Below, in pieces: positions 51,047 through 60,243 of a stretch of 64,000 nucleotides of DNA; position 1 is the stretch's first letter, and every line of letters begins with the position of its first letter. Where the stretch lies: positions 7,563,501 through 7,627,500 of the forward strand of contig NZ_CP071139.1 of the NCBI RefSeq assembly GCF_017639205.1, read 5' to 3'. The DNA is from Streptomyces nojiriensis (GTDB lineage Bacteria > Actinomycetota > Actinomycetes > Streptomycetales > Streptomycetaceae). The position numbers were made by a program, and so were the translations under genes. The notes beneath the pieces were generated by a model. That model saw only the letters and a list, made by a program, of their open reading frames with translations. It had not been told where the DNA came from and ran no database searches.

Positions 51047-53122
51047 GTGCCATCGGCTCGGCCGGGGGGCGAGGAGACCCACGGCCCGATCTGGTCCGAG
51101 CCGGGGTCGCTGCTCGAGCGCGTGCCCGTGGCCGTCCTCGGCATCGACGAGCACGACCACGTCTGCTACTGGGGGCCCGGCGCCCGTGACCTCTTCGGGT
51201 ACGAGCCCGGTGCCGTCCTCACCCGGCCCGGCGCCCTCCTCTTCGCCGATGCCTCCCGCAGCGGCACGTCCGCATCGTGTGCCCGGCTGACGGAACAAGG
51301 GCGTACGCAGGGCTACTGGCGGGGCAGGCTGACGGCCCGGCACCGCGACGGCACGGCCTTCGACTGCGGCTTCCGGTCCTTCTCCGTCACCGGATCCGGC
51401 GGCCCCTCGGTGGTGATGGTCCTCACGAGCCGCAGCGACGAACTCGACCGGGTCAAGACCAACCTCGCCTTCCTCGACGCCCTCTTCGAGACCTGCCCCA
51501 TCGGCCTCGTCATGGTCGACGAGGACCTGCGGTACATCCACCTGAACCAGGCGCTCGCCGACATGGACGGCCTGCCGATCGAGGCCCACCTGGGACGGCG
51601 CATGGACGACATCATGATCATGTCCGACGGCGGTGAGTACGAGCGCATGGTGCGCGCCGTCGCCCGGGGCGGAGCGCCCGTCGTGGGGACCCTGGTCGGC
51701 GTGCGCCCCCGCGGGCATCCGGACCGCGACCAGGTCCGGTCCGTCAGCTTCTTCCCGCTCAGCCGGGCCGTCGGCACGCACGCCGGCGTGGGCGGGCTCA
51801 TGATCGACGTCACGGACCGGGAGCGCGCCATCCTGGAAGCCACCGCCAGCCGCCGCCGGCTGGCCCTCCTCGACGGGGCCTCCACCCGGATCGGGACCAC
51901 CCTGGACGTCAACCTCACCGCCCAGGAACTCGTCGACGCGTCGATGCCGGACTTCTGCGACGGCTCCGTGGTCGAGATCGTGGAATGGATGGACGAGACG
52001 GAGGACTTCGATCCGGGGCGGCCGCTGTTCACCCGCCGCATCGCCTCCGGGACGACCCTGCCCGCTCCGGCCGTCGAACTCGTGAGCGGGGTGGAGAAGG
52101 TGCGGTACCCGCCGGGCTCCGTCATCCACGACATGCTGAGCACCGGCCGCGCCATCTCGGCCGTGGTGGACGAGGAGTTCCTGGCCCGCACCGTCGTCAC
52201 CGAGTCACGTACGAAGATCATGGGCGAGAGCGGGGTGGCCTGCATCCTCGTCGCCCCGCTCATCGCCCGGGGCACCGTCCAGGGCATCGCCATGTTCGGC
52301 CGGTCCGCCGCCCGTCCGCCCTTCTCCGAGGAGGACGTCAGCCTGGCCGGCGAACTCGCCTCGCGCGCCGCGATCTGCCTGGACAACGCCCGCCTCTACA
52401 GCCGGGTCCAGGACATCGCCCTCACCCTGCAGCGGGCCCTGCTGCCCACGGCACTGGCGGTCACCCCGTACGTGGACGTCGCCCACCGCTACGTGCCCGG
52501 CAGCCGGATCACCGAGGTCGGCGGCGACTGGTACGACGTGATCAACCTGCCCGACGGCCGGGTCGTCCTCGTCGTCGGCGACGTGATGGGGCACGGGGTG
52601 TCCGCGGCCGCCGCCATGGGCTACCTCCGCATCACCACCAAGGCCCTGGCCCGCCACGACAGCGAGCCCGCCGACCTGCTCACCGAACTGGACGCGTGCG
52701 CCCAGGAAGCCGGCATCGAGCTCGCGACCTGCCTGCACCTCGTCTACGACCCGCGCAGCGGACGCGCCCGCATCGCCAGCGCCGGCCACCCCCCGCCCCT
52801 GGTGCTCCGGCCGGACGGCACGGTGCAGACCGTCGACGAGGTCCTCGGGGTCCCGCTGGGCGTCGGCGGCTCCCCGTTCCGGACCACCGAGATCGAACTG
52901 CCCGAGAACGCGACGCTCGCCCTGTACACGGATGGCCTCATCGAGGCCCGGGGGCGGGACATCGAGGTGGGCCTGGACGCCCTGCGCGCCGAACTGGGCG
53001 ACCGGGGCCGGCCGTTGGAGCTGGAGGAGATGGCGGACCGCATCCTGGCCGGCCTGCTGCCCGAGCCGCCGACCGACGACACGGTCCTGATCCTGGCCCG
53101 CGTCCACCGCGGCGCTCCGTGA
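51047..53122 (+). CDS. PAS/GAF-domain SpoIIE-type (PP2C) phosphatase
   Basis: 691-aa signalling phosphatase. PAS domains at about 25-125 and 130-260, GAF at about 275-440, and a SpoIIE-type PP2C domain at about 455-690. Metal-binding motifs are GGDWYDV (about 491), GDVMGHGVSAAAAMG (about 511), ASAGHPPPL and LYTDGLIEARG (about 626). GTG 51047 is chosen because GGAAGGGGG lies seven bases before it; ATG 51008 or 51011 would add about 12 residues without a site. Likely dephosphorylates an anti-anti-sigma partner after sensing through PAS/GAF. It converges on the next gene with a 7-bp gap. Confidence 0.88.
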   Translation: MPSARPGGEETHGPIWSEPGSLLERVPVAVLGIDEHDHVCYWGPGARDLFGYEPGAVLTRPGALLFADASRSGTSASCARLTEQGRTQGYWRGRLTARHRDGTAFDCGFRSFSVTGSGGPSVVMVLTSRSDELDRVKTNLAFLDALFETCPIGLVMVDEDLRYIHLNQALADMDGLPIEAHLGRRMDDIMIMSDGGEYERMVRAVARGGAPVVGTLVGVRPRGHPDRDQVRSVSFFPLSRAVGTHAGVGGLMIDVTDRERAILEATASRRRLALLDGASTRIGTTLDVNLTAQELVDASMPDFCDGSVVEIVEWMDETEDFDPGRPLFTRRIASGTTLPAPAVELVSGVEKVRYPPGSVIHDMLSTGRAISAVVDEEFLARTVVTESRTKIMGESGVACILVAPLIARGTVQGIAMFGRSAARPPFSEEDVSLAGELASRAAICLDNARLYSRVQDIALTLQRALLPTALAVTPYVDVAHRYVPGSRITEVGGDWYDVINLPDGRVVLVVGDVMGHGVSAAAAMGYLRITTKALARHDSEPADLLTELDACAQEAGIELATCLHLVYDPRSGRARIASAGHPPPLVLRPDGTVQTVDEVLGVPLGVGGSPFRTTEIELPENATLALYTDGLIEARGRDIEVGLDALRAELGDRGRPLELEEMADRILAGLLPEPPTDDTVLILARVHRGAP

Positions 53123-53129
53123 GCTGGGG

Positions 53130-53885
53130 TCAGCCGCGGTGGGACACGCCGGCCGTGTCCAGCGCGGCGCCCGCCAGCGCGGCCAGGGCGAGCGCCACCG
53201 AGCGGGCGTCCTCGGGCGGCAGGCGGTGGCCGGGAAAGGGGTCGAGGAGGAAGCGGCCGTAGTAGTGCCCGCCCCCGACGACCCGCAGCTCGGTCTCGCC
53301 GTCCGGCCAGTCGGCGTACCCGGTGACCTCGCCACCGCGGCGCAGCCACAGGCCGCCGTCGTGCTCCAGCCGCGGCCGGTGCCCGATCAGGGTCCCGTAC
53401 TCGAAGCGGCAGCCGCGCAGCTCCAGGAGGCCGATGAGCTCCTGGCGGACGAAGTCGACCACCGCGTCCGGTGCGCCGCCCCGCTCGGTCAGCCTGGCGG
53501 TGCCCTGGAGGCTGGACAGGTGTGCGGTGCCGGTGACCACGGCCGCCTCCAGCCTGCGGGCGCGGACGGCCGGTCGCGCGACGATCAGTCCGACGGCCAG
53601 CAGCAGGAAAGCCGTCTGGATCTCGTCCCGGTCGGCGAGGGCGAAGTGCTCGTAGGGCCGGGCGAGGAGGAGGAGACCGAACCAGGTGGCCGCGGAGAGC
53701 GCGGCCAGGGCCGCGGCGGCCCGGGTGCCCGAGGCGGCGATCGCGACCACGGCGACGACCAGCACCAGGGCCTCGTTCGCCGGGGAGAGCCAGGTGCGCA
53801 GGGGGACGAGCGCGAGTGCCACGAGGAGGGGCACCACCAGGGCCCCGAACAGCGCGGCACGGTCGTGGAGTCGGTACCCCGGCAT
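53130..53885 (-). CDS. membrane protein with DUF4118-like helices and a soluble GAF-like domain
   Basis: 251-aa protein. Four hydrophobic helices lie in residues about 8-105, arranged as in the KdpD-type DUF4118 domain (RTWLSPANEALVLVVAVVAIAA, about 29-50). From about 115 the sequence resembles a GAF-like domain (HLSSLQGTARLTERGG, then DFVRQELIGLLELRGCRFEYGTL). No kinase or DNA-binding part is present, so it is a sensor-like fragment by design. GGGAGG is six bases before ATG 53885. Function unknown. Confidence 0.75.
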   Translation of the reverse strand: MPGYRLHDRAALFGALVVPLLVALALVPLRTWLSPANEALVLVVAVVAIAASGTRAAAALAALSAATWFGLLLLARPYEHFALADRDEIQTAFLLLAVGLIVARPAVRARRLEAAVVTGTAHLSSLQGTARLTERGGAPDAVVDFVRQELIGLLELRGCRFEYGTLIGHRPRLEHDGGLWLRRGGEVTGYADWPDGETELRVVGGGHYYGRFLLDPFPGHRLPPEDARSVALALAALAGAALDTAGVSHRG

Positions 53886-54103
53886 GTGATGCCTCCCGTC
53901 CGGACGTGACGATCTCGACCAGAGCCAGATGTCCCAGGGCAGGCTGCCCACGGCGAGGGGTGGAGCCACCCGCCCTGGCGAGGTCTTGACGTACCGCACA
54001 CGGATTTTGCCCACGGGCCCCGGGCCCGCGGCCACTTCCGGCCGCCGCCCCCGCCTCCGCACCGGCTGACGCCGACGCGGGGGGAGGGGCCGGAGGCGCG
54101 GGT

Positions 54104-55213
54104 CTACCGGCCGCCGTCCGGGAGCAGTGCCGACGAATCGCGCTGGTGCGGGACCGGTGCGTGCGGTGACGACGGCGTACGCGGTTCGTCGCGGTGGAGC
54201 TCGACCGTGCGCGTCGGGGCGGGGATCGAGATGCCCTCCGTCCGGAACCTCTCGTGCAGGCGCTTGATGAACTCGTGCTTGATCCGGTACTGGTCGCTGA
54301 ACTCGCCGACGCCCAGGATCACCGTGAAGTTGATCCGGGAGTCCGCGAACGTGTGGAAGCGGACGGCCCCCTCGTGCGCGGGGTCCGCGCCGTCCACGTG
54401 CGCCATCACCTTGCCGACCACGTCGAGGGTCACCCGCTCGACGTGCTCCAGATCGCTCTCGTAGCCCACACCCACCTGGACCAGGATCGAGAACTGCGCC
54501 TCCGGCTGGGTGAAGTTGGTCATGTTGGTCCGCGCGAGACGCCCGTTGGGGATGATGACCAGGTTGTTCGACAGGTTGCGGACCACGGTGTTGCGCCAGT
54601 TGATGTCGACGACGTAGCCCTCCTCGCCGCTGGTGAGCCGGATGTAGTCACCGGGCTGCACGGTCTTCGAGGCGAGGATGTGCACGCCGGCGAAGAGGTT
54701 GGCGAGGGTGTCCTGGAGGGCCAGGGCCACCGCCAGACCACCCACGCCGAGGGCGGTGACCAGCGGCGCGATGGACACGCCGAGGGTCTCCAGGGCGACG
54801 AGCACGCCCATCACGAGGACCACGATCCGCGTGATGTTGACGAAGATGGACGCCGACGCCGCCACCCCGGTGCGCGATGCCGCCACGGACTGGACGAGGC
54901 CCGCGACGACCCGCGCCGCGCTGAGCGTGGCGATAAGGATGAGCAGCGCGGTCAGCGACTGGTTCACGAACCCCGAGACGCGCGCGGTGAGCGGCAGGGT
55001 CGTGGCGGCCACGGCCGCGCCCGCGATCAGCGCGGCCCCGGGCGCGATGGTGCGCAGCGCGTCGACGATGATGTCGTCACCCCGCCACCGGGTCCGCTCG
55101 GCGTGCCGGCCCAGCCAGCGCAGGACGGCGCGCAGCAGCAGCCCGGCCGCGGCGCCCGCCGCCAGCGCGATCCCGGCGACCAGCCAGTCGTGCAGGACGA
55201 GATCCCGGTTCAA
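54104..55213 (-). CDS. MscS-family mechanosensitive channel
   Basis: 369-aa small-conductance channel. Four or five N-terminal helices, the pore-lining helix with TALGVGGLAVALALQDTLANLFAG (about 153-176), then the beta domain with VQPGDYIRLTSGEEGYVVDINWR (about 184-206) and NNLVIIPNGRLARTNMTNFT, and a final alpha/beta domain. The C-terminal 40 residues are Pro/Arg-rich. TTG 55213 has GGAGGGGG upstream. Releases solutes on hypo-osmotic shock. Confidence 0.9.
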   Translation of the reverse strand: MNRDLVLHDWLVAGIALAAGAAAGLLLRAVLRWLGRHAERTRWRGDDIIVDALRTIAPGAALIAGAAVAATTLPLTARVSGFVNQSLTALLILIATLSAARVVAGLVQSVAASRTGVAASASIFVNITRIVVLVMGVLVALETLGVSIAPLVTALGVGGLAVALALQDTLANLFAGVHILASKTVQPGDYIRLTSGEEGYVVDINWRNTVVRNLSNNLVIIPNGRLARTNMTNFTQPEAQFSILVQVGVGYESDLEHVERVTLDVVGKVMAHVDGADPAHEGAVRFHTFADSRINFTVILGVGEFSDQYRIKHEFIKRLHERFRTEGISIPAPTRTVELHRDEPRTPSSPHAPVPHQRDSSALLPDGGR

Positions 55214-55413
55214 CGGACCCCCTCCGGTGCGCCGCGCCGGCCCGGGGGAGTGGCGACGGGCGCTGCCGGCCGTCGTATGGGGTGTGGGTGTGTCGTCACC
55301 TTGTCACCTGTCAGTTTGTCGTGCGTGAAGCCGCGTTCGGGCGTGTGTGCGCATCCGGAACGGGCTGCCATCCTGCCCCATGGCAGCAGGACGCACCGCA
55401 GGCGGGGCCGCCG

Positions 55414-56724
55414 CTACCGCCGGGCGGCGGCGTGCTCGAGGACCGCGCGGACCTCCGCGGCTATCGCGCTCTCGTTGCGTTCGAACTCGGGGCCGGTCAG
55501 CTCCTGGGGGTCGGCCGGCAGGCCGGTGAGCACCGGGGTGTGGAGATGGCCCCCGGGCAGGTGCGGGGCGAGTTCGGTGCGCAGCCGGTTGGAGCGGTAG
55601 GCCACTTCGTTGGACAGGTAGCCGCCCCCGCCGCCCGCCACGGCCCGCGAGCCCGGGGTAGGGCCGTCGGTCCGGTCGACGGGAGCCGTGCCGCCCGCCG
55701 GGATCTCGGTCACGTCGCTGTTGAGGAGGACCGGGTACGGGCTCTGCACGGCGCCGGTGACCGCGCCCGCGGGGAGCGTGGTGCGGATGAACTCCGGGCC
55801 CGGGCCGAGGCCGGGGGCGGTCACCGGGTGCTCGCGGGTGCCGCCGGACAGGGCGCGCACGTTGTCGGGGTACGGGTCGGCGGACCGTGCCCGTCCCGCC
55901 CAGTCCTCCAGGGTGAAGATGCCGGGGTAGCCCTGGCTGACGGTGGTGATGATGTCGGCCGAGGCGGGGCCGCCGGCCATGCGCGGGGCGAACGCCCGCT
56001 CCACCATGCCGGCGTCGAAGTCGGCGTACCGCACGGGGAGGACGACGGCGCGGATCTCCGCGGGGCTGCCGTCGGCGAGGGTCACGCGCCGCCCGTTGAG
56101 CCGGAGGGCGGCCGACCCCGACGGGTTGGCGCGGCGTATCTCGGCGTCGAGCCCGAAGGGGTCGAACCCGCTGATGAAGACGCGCCGTACGCCGGGCGTG
56201 GTGCGGAAGGCGTTGTTCGTCAGGCCCCGGGAGGCGTCCTCGAGGCGGGCGCGCAGCGCGGCCCGGTCTGCGGTGAACTCCGGCTGCCAGCGGGCGAGTG
56301 CGGCGGTCATGCCGAGCCGCGCCCAGTACAGCGGCCGGTCGTCCCCGGGGGCGAGGTCGCCGCCGGGCCGCTGTCCCTGGGCCCGCCGTACGGAGGCCTG
56401 CCACAGGGCCTCGCCCCAGTCGGTGACGAGCCGGCCGGCCTCGGCGGGGTCGCGGGTCGCGCACAGCGCGGCGGGGAACCGCCGGACGAAGTCCCCGAAC
56501 CCGCCGCGCTCGACTAGGGCCGTGGTGCGGGCGTCCGAGAGCCGCGCCTGTTCGGCGTCCAGCGGTACGGACGCGGCGGCGCGGCACGCGGTCGAGCCGT
56601 CGGCCGCCTGCGCGGGCGCGGCGACGTCGGCGTGCGCGGGCGAGGCGACGGCCAGGGGGAGGACGGTGGCGAGAAGGGCGGCGGCCGACGCCGCACGCCG
56701 TAAGAGCATCATGCGATGTGACAT
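55414..56724 (-). CDS. secreted C15 (pyroglutamyl-peptidase-like) protein with Ser in place of the catalytic Cys
   Basis: 436-aa exported protein. A signal peptide (basic start, ASPAHADV near 28-35) is followed by an N-terminal helical domain of about 120 residues and a C15-fold domain (about 165-425). VRRVFISGFDPFGLDAE and NPSGSA match the family start. The His region is GGHLHTPVL. In the segment YLSNEVAYR (about 369-377) the position of the family's catalytic Cys is Ser. It may therefore be a serine variant or an inactive binder. ATG 56724 is one of several close Met codons (56712 is another). Confidence 0.82.
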   Translation of the reverse strand: MSHRMMLLRRAASAAALLATVLPLAVASPAHADVAAPAQAADGSTACRAAASVPLDAEQARLSDARTTALVERGGFGDFVRRFPAALCATRDPAEAGRLVTDWGEALWQASVRRAQGQRPGGDLAPGDDRPLYWARLGMTAALARWQPEFTADRAALRARLEDASRGLTNNAFRTTPGVRRVFISGFDPFGLDAEIRRANPSGSAALRLNGRRVTLADGSPAEIRAVVLPVRYADFDAGMVERAFAPRMAGGPASADIITTVSQGYPGIFTLEDWAGRARSADPYPDNVRALSGGTREHPVTAPGLGPGPEFIRTTLPAGAVTGAVQSPYPVLLNSDVTEIPAGGTAPVDRTDGPTPGSRAVAGGGGGYLSNEVAYRSNRLRTELAPHLPGGHLHTPVLTGLPADPQELTGPEFERNESAIAAEVRAVLEHAAARR

Positions 56725-56845
56725 TACATAGCGGCCCCCACCCCCACCAGACGCACCGGCCGCAGCGGCCATGACTGGCTCAACTCCACCTCTGCCACGG
56801 CCGGTTCACCGCGTGATGGTGATCCGCGTGAGTGCGGCCGTGCCG

Positions 56846-58252
56846 CTACGCCGCCCGCTCCGGAGCGAGACCGCGCGCCGTGCCGGTGCGCTCGAAGGCG
56901 TGTCCCGCACGCAGCAGCACGGCTTCGCCGAAGGGCCTCCCCATGAGCTGCATCCCGATCGGCAGGCCCGCCGGGTCCAGGCCGACGGGCACGCTCAGTG
57001 CGGGAACACCGGTGAGGTTGGCCGGAGCCGAGAGCCGTACGTACGCGTCGGCGACGCTTTCCACGCTGCCGTCACCCCAGGTCACGCCGGTCCGGCCGGA
57101 CTCGACGGCGGTGAGCGGCACGGTCGGCGCGGCGATCAGGTCGACCGCCTCCAGCATGTCCCGCCAGGCCCGCCCCATCAGGGTGCGGGCGCGCTGGGCC
57201 CGCAGGTAGTCGCCCGCCGTCATGAGCTCGCCCGCCTCCAGGAGGACGCGGATGTCGGCCTCGTACAGGTCGGGCACCGCCCGCAGGGTGCGCTCGTGGT
57301 AGGCGGAGGCCTCGGGCACCATCAGCCCCCAGTGGGTCGCCCGGATGTAGCGCGTCATCGGGATCTCGACGTCGACGAGCCGGGCGCCGAGTTCCTCCAG
57401 CCGCCCGATCGCCCGCCGGACGGCGGCCTCGACCTCCGGGTCCACCCGGTCGAAGAAGTAGTTGCCCGGCACCCCGACCCGCAGCCCCGTCAGATCCGTC
57501 GGATCCGTTCCGGGGCCCTGCCGGTGCTCCGCGGCCGGGGCCGTGACGGACGCCGGGTCACGCGGGTCGTGTCCGACCAGTGCGGCCAGGACCAGCCCCG
57601 CGTCCTCCACGGTGCGGGTGAGCGGGCCCACGTGGTCGAGCGACCAGGACAGCGAGGTCACGCCGTGGCGCGGCACCAGTCCGTACGTCGGTTTCAGTCC
57701 GACGACCCCGTTCAGGGCGGCGGGCACCCGGATCGAGCCGCCGGTGTCCGTTCCCAGGGCGAAGGCGGCCGACCCCGCGGCGACGGCCACGGCGGACCCG
57801 CCGCTGGATCCGCCGGCCACCCGGTCCGGGTCCCAGGCGTTGGCCGTCTGAGGGGTGGTCAGGCCGTAGGCGAACTCGTGCGTGTGGGTCTTGCCCACCA
57901 AGGCCGCTCCGGCCGAGGCGAGCCGCGCCGCGACGGTGCTGTCGGCCTCCGCCAGGTGTCCCGTCCGCACCCGGGAACTCGCCGTGGTCGCCAGCCCGGC
58001 CACGTCGATGAGGTCCTTCAGGCCGACGGGCATCCCGTGCAGGGGCCCCCGGTGCGTGCCGCGGGCGATCTCGGCCTCCGCCCGGCGGGCCGCGTCGCGC
58101 GCACGGTCGGCCGTCACGGCGGTGAAGGCCCTCAGGCGCGGTTCGACCCGCCCGATGCGCGCCAGCGCCGAGTCCACCAGGTCGACCGGCGAGACCAGCC
58201 CGGAGCGTACGGCCTCGGCCGCTTCGGCCACGGTCAGCTCATACGGCTCCAT
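56846..58252 (-). CDS. amidase (AtzE/GatA-like)
   Basis: 468-aa amidase-signature enzyme. The Ser-cisSer-Lys set is visible: GLKDLIDVAG (Lys about 78), GGSSGGSAVAVAAG (about 146-160) and DTGGSIRVPAALNG (Ser about 171). It overlaps the small upstream gene by 14 bp, which encodes an AtzG-like partner, so the pair resembles the GatC/GatA-like AtzG-AtzE complex that hydrolyses 1-carboxybiuret in triazine breakdown. The natural substrate here is unknown. ATG 58252. Confidence 0.87.
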   Translation of the reverse strand: MEPYELTVAEAAEAVRSGLVSPVDLVDSALARIGRVEPRLRAFTAVTADRARDAARRAEAEIARGTHRGPLHGMPVGLKDLIDVAGLATTASSRVRTGHLAEADSTVAARLASAGAALVGKTHTHEFAYGLTTPQTANAWDPDRVAGGSSGGSAVAVAAGSAAFALGTDTGGSIRVPAALNGVVGLKPTYGLVPRHGVTSLSWSLDHVGPLTRTVEDAGLVLAALVGHDPRDPASVTAPAAEHRQGPGTDPTDLTGLRVGVPGNYFFDRVDPEVEAAVRRAIGRLEELGARLVDVEIPMTRYIRATHWGLMVPEASAYHERTLRAVPDLYEADIRVLLEAGELMTAGDYLRAQRARTLMGRAWRDMLEAVDLIAAPTVPLTAVESGRTGVTWGDGSVESVADAYVRLSAPANLTGVPALSVPVGLDPAGLPIGMQLMGRPFGEAVLLRAGHAFERTGTARGLAPERAA

Positions 58253-58448
58253 CGTGCTGCTCCCCTCCCGCGCGGTACACCGCCGAGGGCGGCGTCTCGC
58301 CGAAGTCCAGTTCCCGCAGGAGCGATACGACGGCGTGGATGTGGTCGGCGGTGGCCGCCACCCCCGCGTGGCGGTCCTTCGCCAGTGGAAGCCCTGACCG
58401 TGCGGCCCAGCGGGCCGCTTCGGGGGGAGTGAGGTCCGGGGTGGACAT
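58239..58448 (-). CDS. AtzG-like small partner (DUF4089)
   Basis: 69-aa protein with a helical layout like AtzG/GatC: Thr/Pro/Glu-rich N-terminus, ARSGLPLAKDRHAGVAATADHIHAVVSLLRELDF (about 16-50, given here as the stretch from ARSGLPL to LRELDF) and a short loop rich in Pro and Ala. ATG 58448 with GGAAGG upstream. Its stop lies within the start of the amidase gene, so both are translationally coupled, as for the AtzG/AtzE pair. Two TetR operator-like sites lie just upstream. Confidence 0.75.
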   Translation of the reverse strand: MSTPDLTPPEAARWAARSGLPLAKDRHAGVAATADHIHAVVSLLRELDFGETPPSAVYRAGGEQHDGAV

Positions 58449-58491
58449 GTGCTGCCTTCCTCGAGGGGGACGGCGGAGCGATCACCGCCGC

Positions 58492-58513
58492 CTTAAAGCT
58501 AACGGCTTGCGTT
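58492..58513. promoter_or_regulatory. TetR operator-like site A
   Basis: Fits the consensus AAAGCNANNNNNTNGCNTT preceded by CTT (58492-58494): AAAGCTA (58495-58501), spacer ACGGC, TTGCGTT (58507-58513). It lies 44 bp before the AtzG-like start. Confidence 0.6.
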
Positions 58514-58537
58514 AGTGCACAGTAGGGCCTACGGTCG

Positions 58538-58559
58538 CTTAAAGCGAATGAATCGCTTT
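58538..58559. promoter_or_regulatory. TetR operator-like site B
   Basis: Perfect palindrome AAAGCGA (58541-58547), spacer ATGAA, TCGCTTT (58553-58559), preceded by CTT. It lies 40 bp before the metallo-beta-lactamase gene start. Confidence 0.65.
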
Positions 58560-58598
58560 TGTTGTCGGCCGGTCCTCTGCAGACGAAGGAACACGCGC

Positions 58599-59528
58599 AT
58601 GCGCACCGCACAGTTCACCGAACCGGCCCCGTCCGGAGCCGCTGCCCACTGGTCCGTCGGGGAGATCGCCGTCCACCGCGTCGACGAGGTGCCCCTGCCG
58701 CCCGCGACCGGACCGTGGCTGCTGCCGGCCGCCACCCCGGAGGTGGTGGCCGAACACGACTGGCTGCGGCCCGACTTCGCCGGCCCGGACGGCGTGCTGC
58801 ACCTCGACAGCCACAGCTTCGCGCTGGTCGTGGACGGTCTGCGCGTCCTCGTCGACACCGGGATCGGCAACGGCAAGACGAGGGCCAACCCGGCCTGGCA
58901 CCAGCTCCGTACCGACTACCTCGCACGCCTCGCGGACATCGGATTCACCCCCGACAACGTCGACCTGGTGATCCTCACCCACCTGCACACCGACCACGTC
59001 GGATGGAACACCCGCCAGGTGGACGGCGCATGGGTGCCGACGTTCCCGGCCGCCCGCTACCTGACGTCGAGGGCGGAGTACGCGTTCTGGGCCGCCTACG
59101 ACATGGACGAGGCGCGGCGCGGCATGTTCCGCGACTCCGTCGTGCCCGTCGAGGAGGCGGGTCTGCTCGACCTGGTCGACGTACCGGACGAGGGGATCGA
59201 CGTCGCCGAGGGGCTGCGCCTGCTGCCCGCGCCGGGGCACACCCCCGGGCAGATCGCCGTACAGGTGAGCAGCGCGGGCGCGACCGCCCTCGTCACCGGG
59301 GACGCCGTCCACCACCCCGTGCAGCTGGCCCGTCCGGAGATCGGCAGCTGCGTCGACATCGACCCGGTGCAGGCCGAGGCCACCCGCCGGGCGCTGCTCG
59401 CCCGGCTCGCCGGCACCGGCGCGCTGGTCCTCGGTACGCACTTCCCCGCACCGACCGCCGGCCGCGTGGTCGCCGAGGGGGACGGCTACCGGCTCGAACC
59501 CGTGGCCGCCGCACCGGCGCGCCGCTGA
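58599..59528 (+). CDS. metallo-beta-lactamase-fold hydrolase
   Basis: 309-aa MBL-fold enzyme. The metal-binding motif HLHTDH is at about 128-133, with a later His in PGHTPG and Asp in TGDAVHH (about 230). No signal peptide, so a cytoplasmic hydrolase, as in the lactonase/glyoxalase II-like group. GAAGGA lies upstream of ATG 58599, and longer in-frame starts are within the operator area. It is divergent from the amidase pair and convergent with its probable regulator. Substrate unknown; a lactone or amide is likely. Confidence 0.87.
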   Translation: MRTAQFTEPAPSGAAAHWSVGEIAVHRVDEVPLPPATGPWLLPAATPEVVAEHDWLRPDFAGPDGVLHLDSHSFALVVDGLRVLVDTGIGNGKTRANPAWHQLRTDYLARLADIGFTPDNVDLVILTHLHTDHVGWNTRQVDGAWVPTFPAARYLTSRAEYAFWAAYDMDEARRGMFRDSVVPVEEAGLLDLVDVPDEGIDVAEGLRLLPAPGHTPGQIAVQVSSAGATALVTGDAVHHPVQLARPEIGSCVDIDPVQAEATRRALLARLAGTGALVLGTHFPAPTAGRVVAEGDGYRLEPVAAAPARR

Positions 59529-59563
59529 CCGGCGACGGCGTACGCGGCGGGCCCGGTCAGCGG
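59522..59563. terminator. bidirectional hairpin covering two stop codons
   Basis: Perfect 11-bp inverted repeat CCGCTGACCGG (59522-59532) and its complement (59553-59563). The left arm contains the TGA of the MBL-fold gene, the right arm the stop of the TetR gene on the other strand. Confidence 0.6.
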
Positions 59564-60129
59564 GGTGCGCCGAAGCCCTGTACGGCCTCGCGCACGAGCC
59601 GGTGCGCGTACGCGCCGGTGAGGCCGGCGGGGCGGAACAGGATGCGGTACATGATCGGCGCCACGACCCGGTCGAGCACCGTCTCGACGTCCGGGGCCTC
59701 CTCGCCGCGCTCCGCGGCGCGGGCGAGGACGATGGCGATCTGTTCCGCCGCGTAGGCCGAACACTGCCCGGCGTTGTCGCCGTCGGGGTCCCCCAGCAGC
59801 GCGTCACGGATGTACGCGCGCCCCGTGGGCGAGGCCATCTCCTCCTGGAACTGCTCGGCCCATCCCCGCAGGTCCGCCAAGAGGTCTCCGTGGTCCTCCG
59901 GCGGCGCCTCCGGGCGCAGGTGCTCGACGGCGACGTCCGAGAGCAGTTCCTGCAGGTCGCCCCAGCGCCGGTAGATCGTCGACGGAGTGACGCCGGCCCG
60001 CGCCGCGACCATCGGGATCGTCAGCTCCGGACGCCCCAGCTCGGCCTGGAGCTCGCGCACGGCGGTGTGGACCGCCTCCTGGACCCGCGCGCTGCGGCCT
60101 CCGGGGCGGACCATCGCTTTTCGGCTCAT
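59557..60129 (-). CDS. TetR-family transcriptional regulator
   Basis: 190-aa TetR. The N-terminal HTH reads TIPMVAARAGVTPSTIYRRWG (about 37-57, shown here in part) and the C-terminal domain ends with a dimerisation helix bundle. ATG 60129. A site like the two near the divergent amidase/MBL pair (AAAGCAA..TTGCATC) starts 12 bp upstream, so autoregulation and control of those genes are probable. Confidence 0.88.
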   Translation of the reverse strand: MSRKAMVRPGGRSARVQEAVHTAVRELQAELGRPELTIPMVAARAGVTPSTIYRRWGDLQELLSDVAVEHLRPEAPPEDHGDLLADLRGWAEQFQEEMASPTGRAYIRDALLGDPDGDNAGQCSAYAAEQIAIVLARAAERGEEAPDVETVLDRVVAPIMYRILFRPAGLTGAYAHRLVREAVQGFGAPR

Positions 60130-60137
60130 GCGGCCAG

Positions 60138-60159
60138 CTTAAAGCAAATATCTTGCATC
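60138..60159. promoter_or_regulatory. TetR operator-like site C
   Basis: CTT then AAAGCAA (60141-60147), spacer ATATC, TTGCATC (60153-60159); same layout as sites A and B. It begins 9 bp upstream of the TetR start codon, consistent with autorepression. Confidence 0.6.
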
Positions 60160-60243
60160 ACGCTCGACCGTGGCCGCCGCCCCGGGCTCCGCGGCGGTGC
60201 CGGCCGCGGGCTCCGGGGGCGGGGCGGCCGGCCGTGCCCGGCG

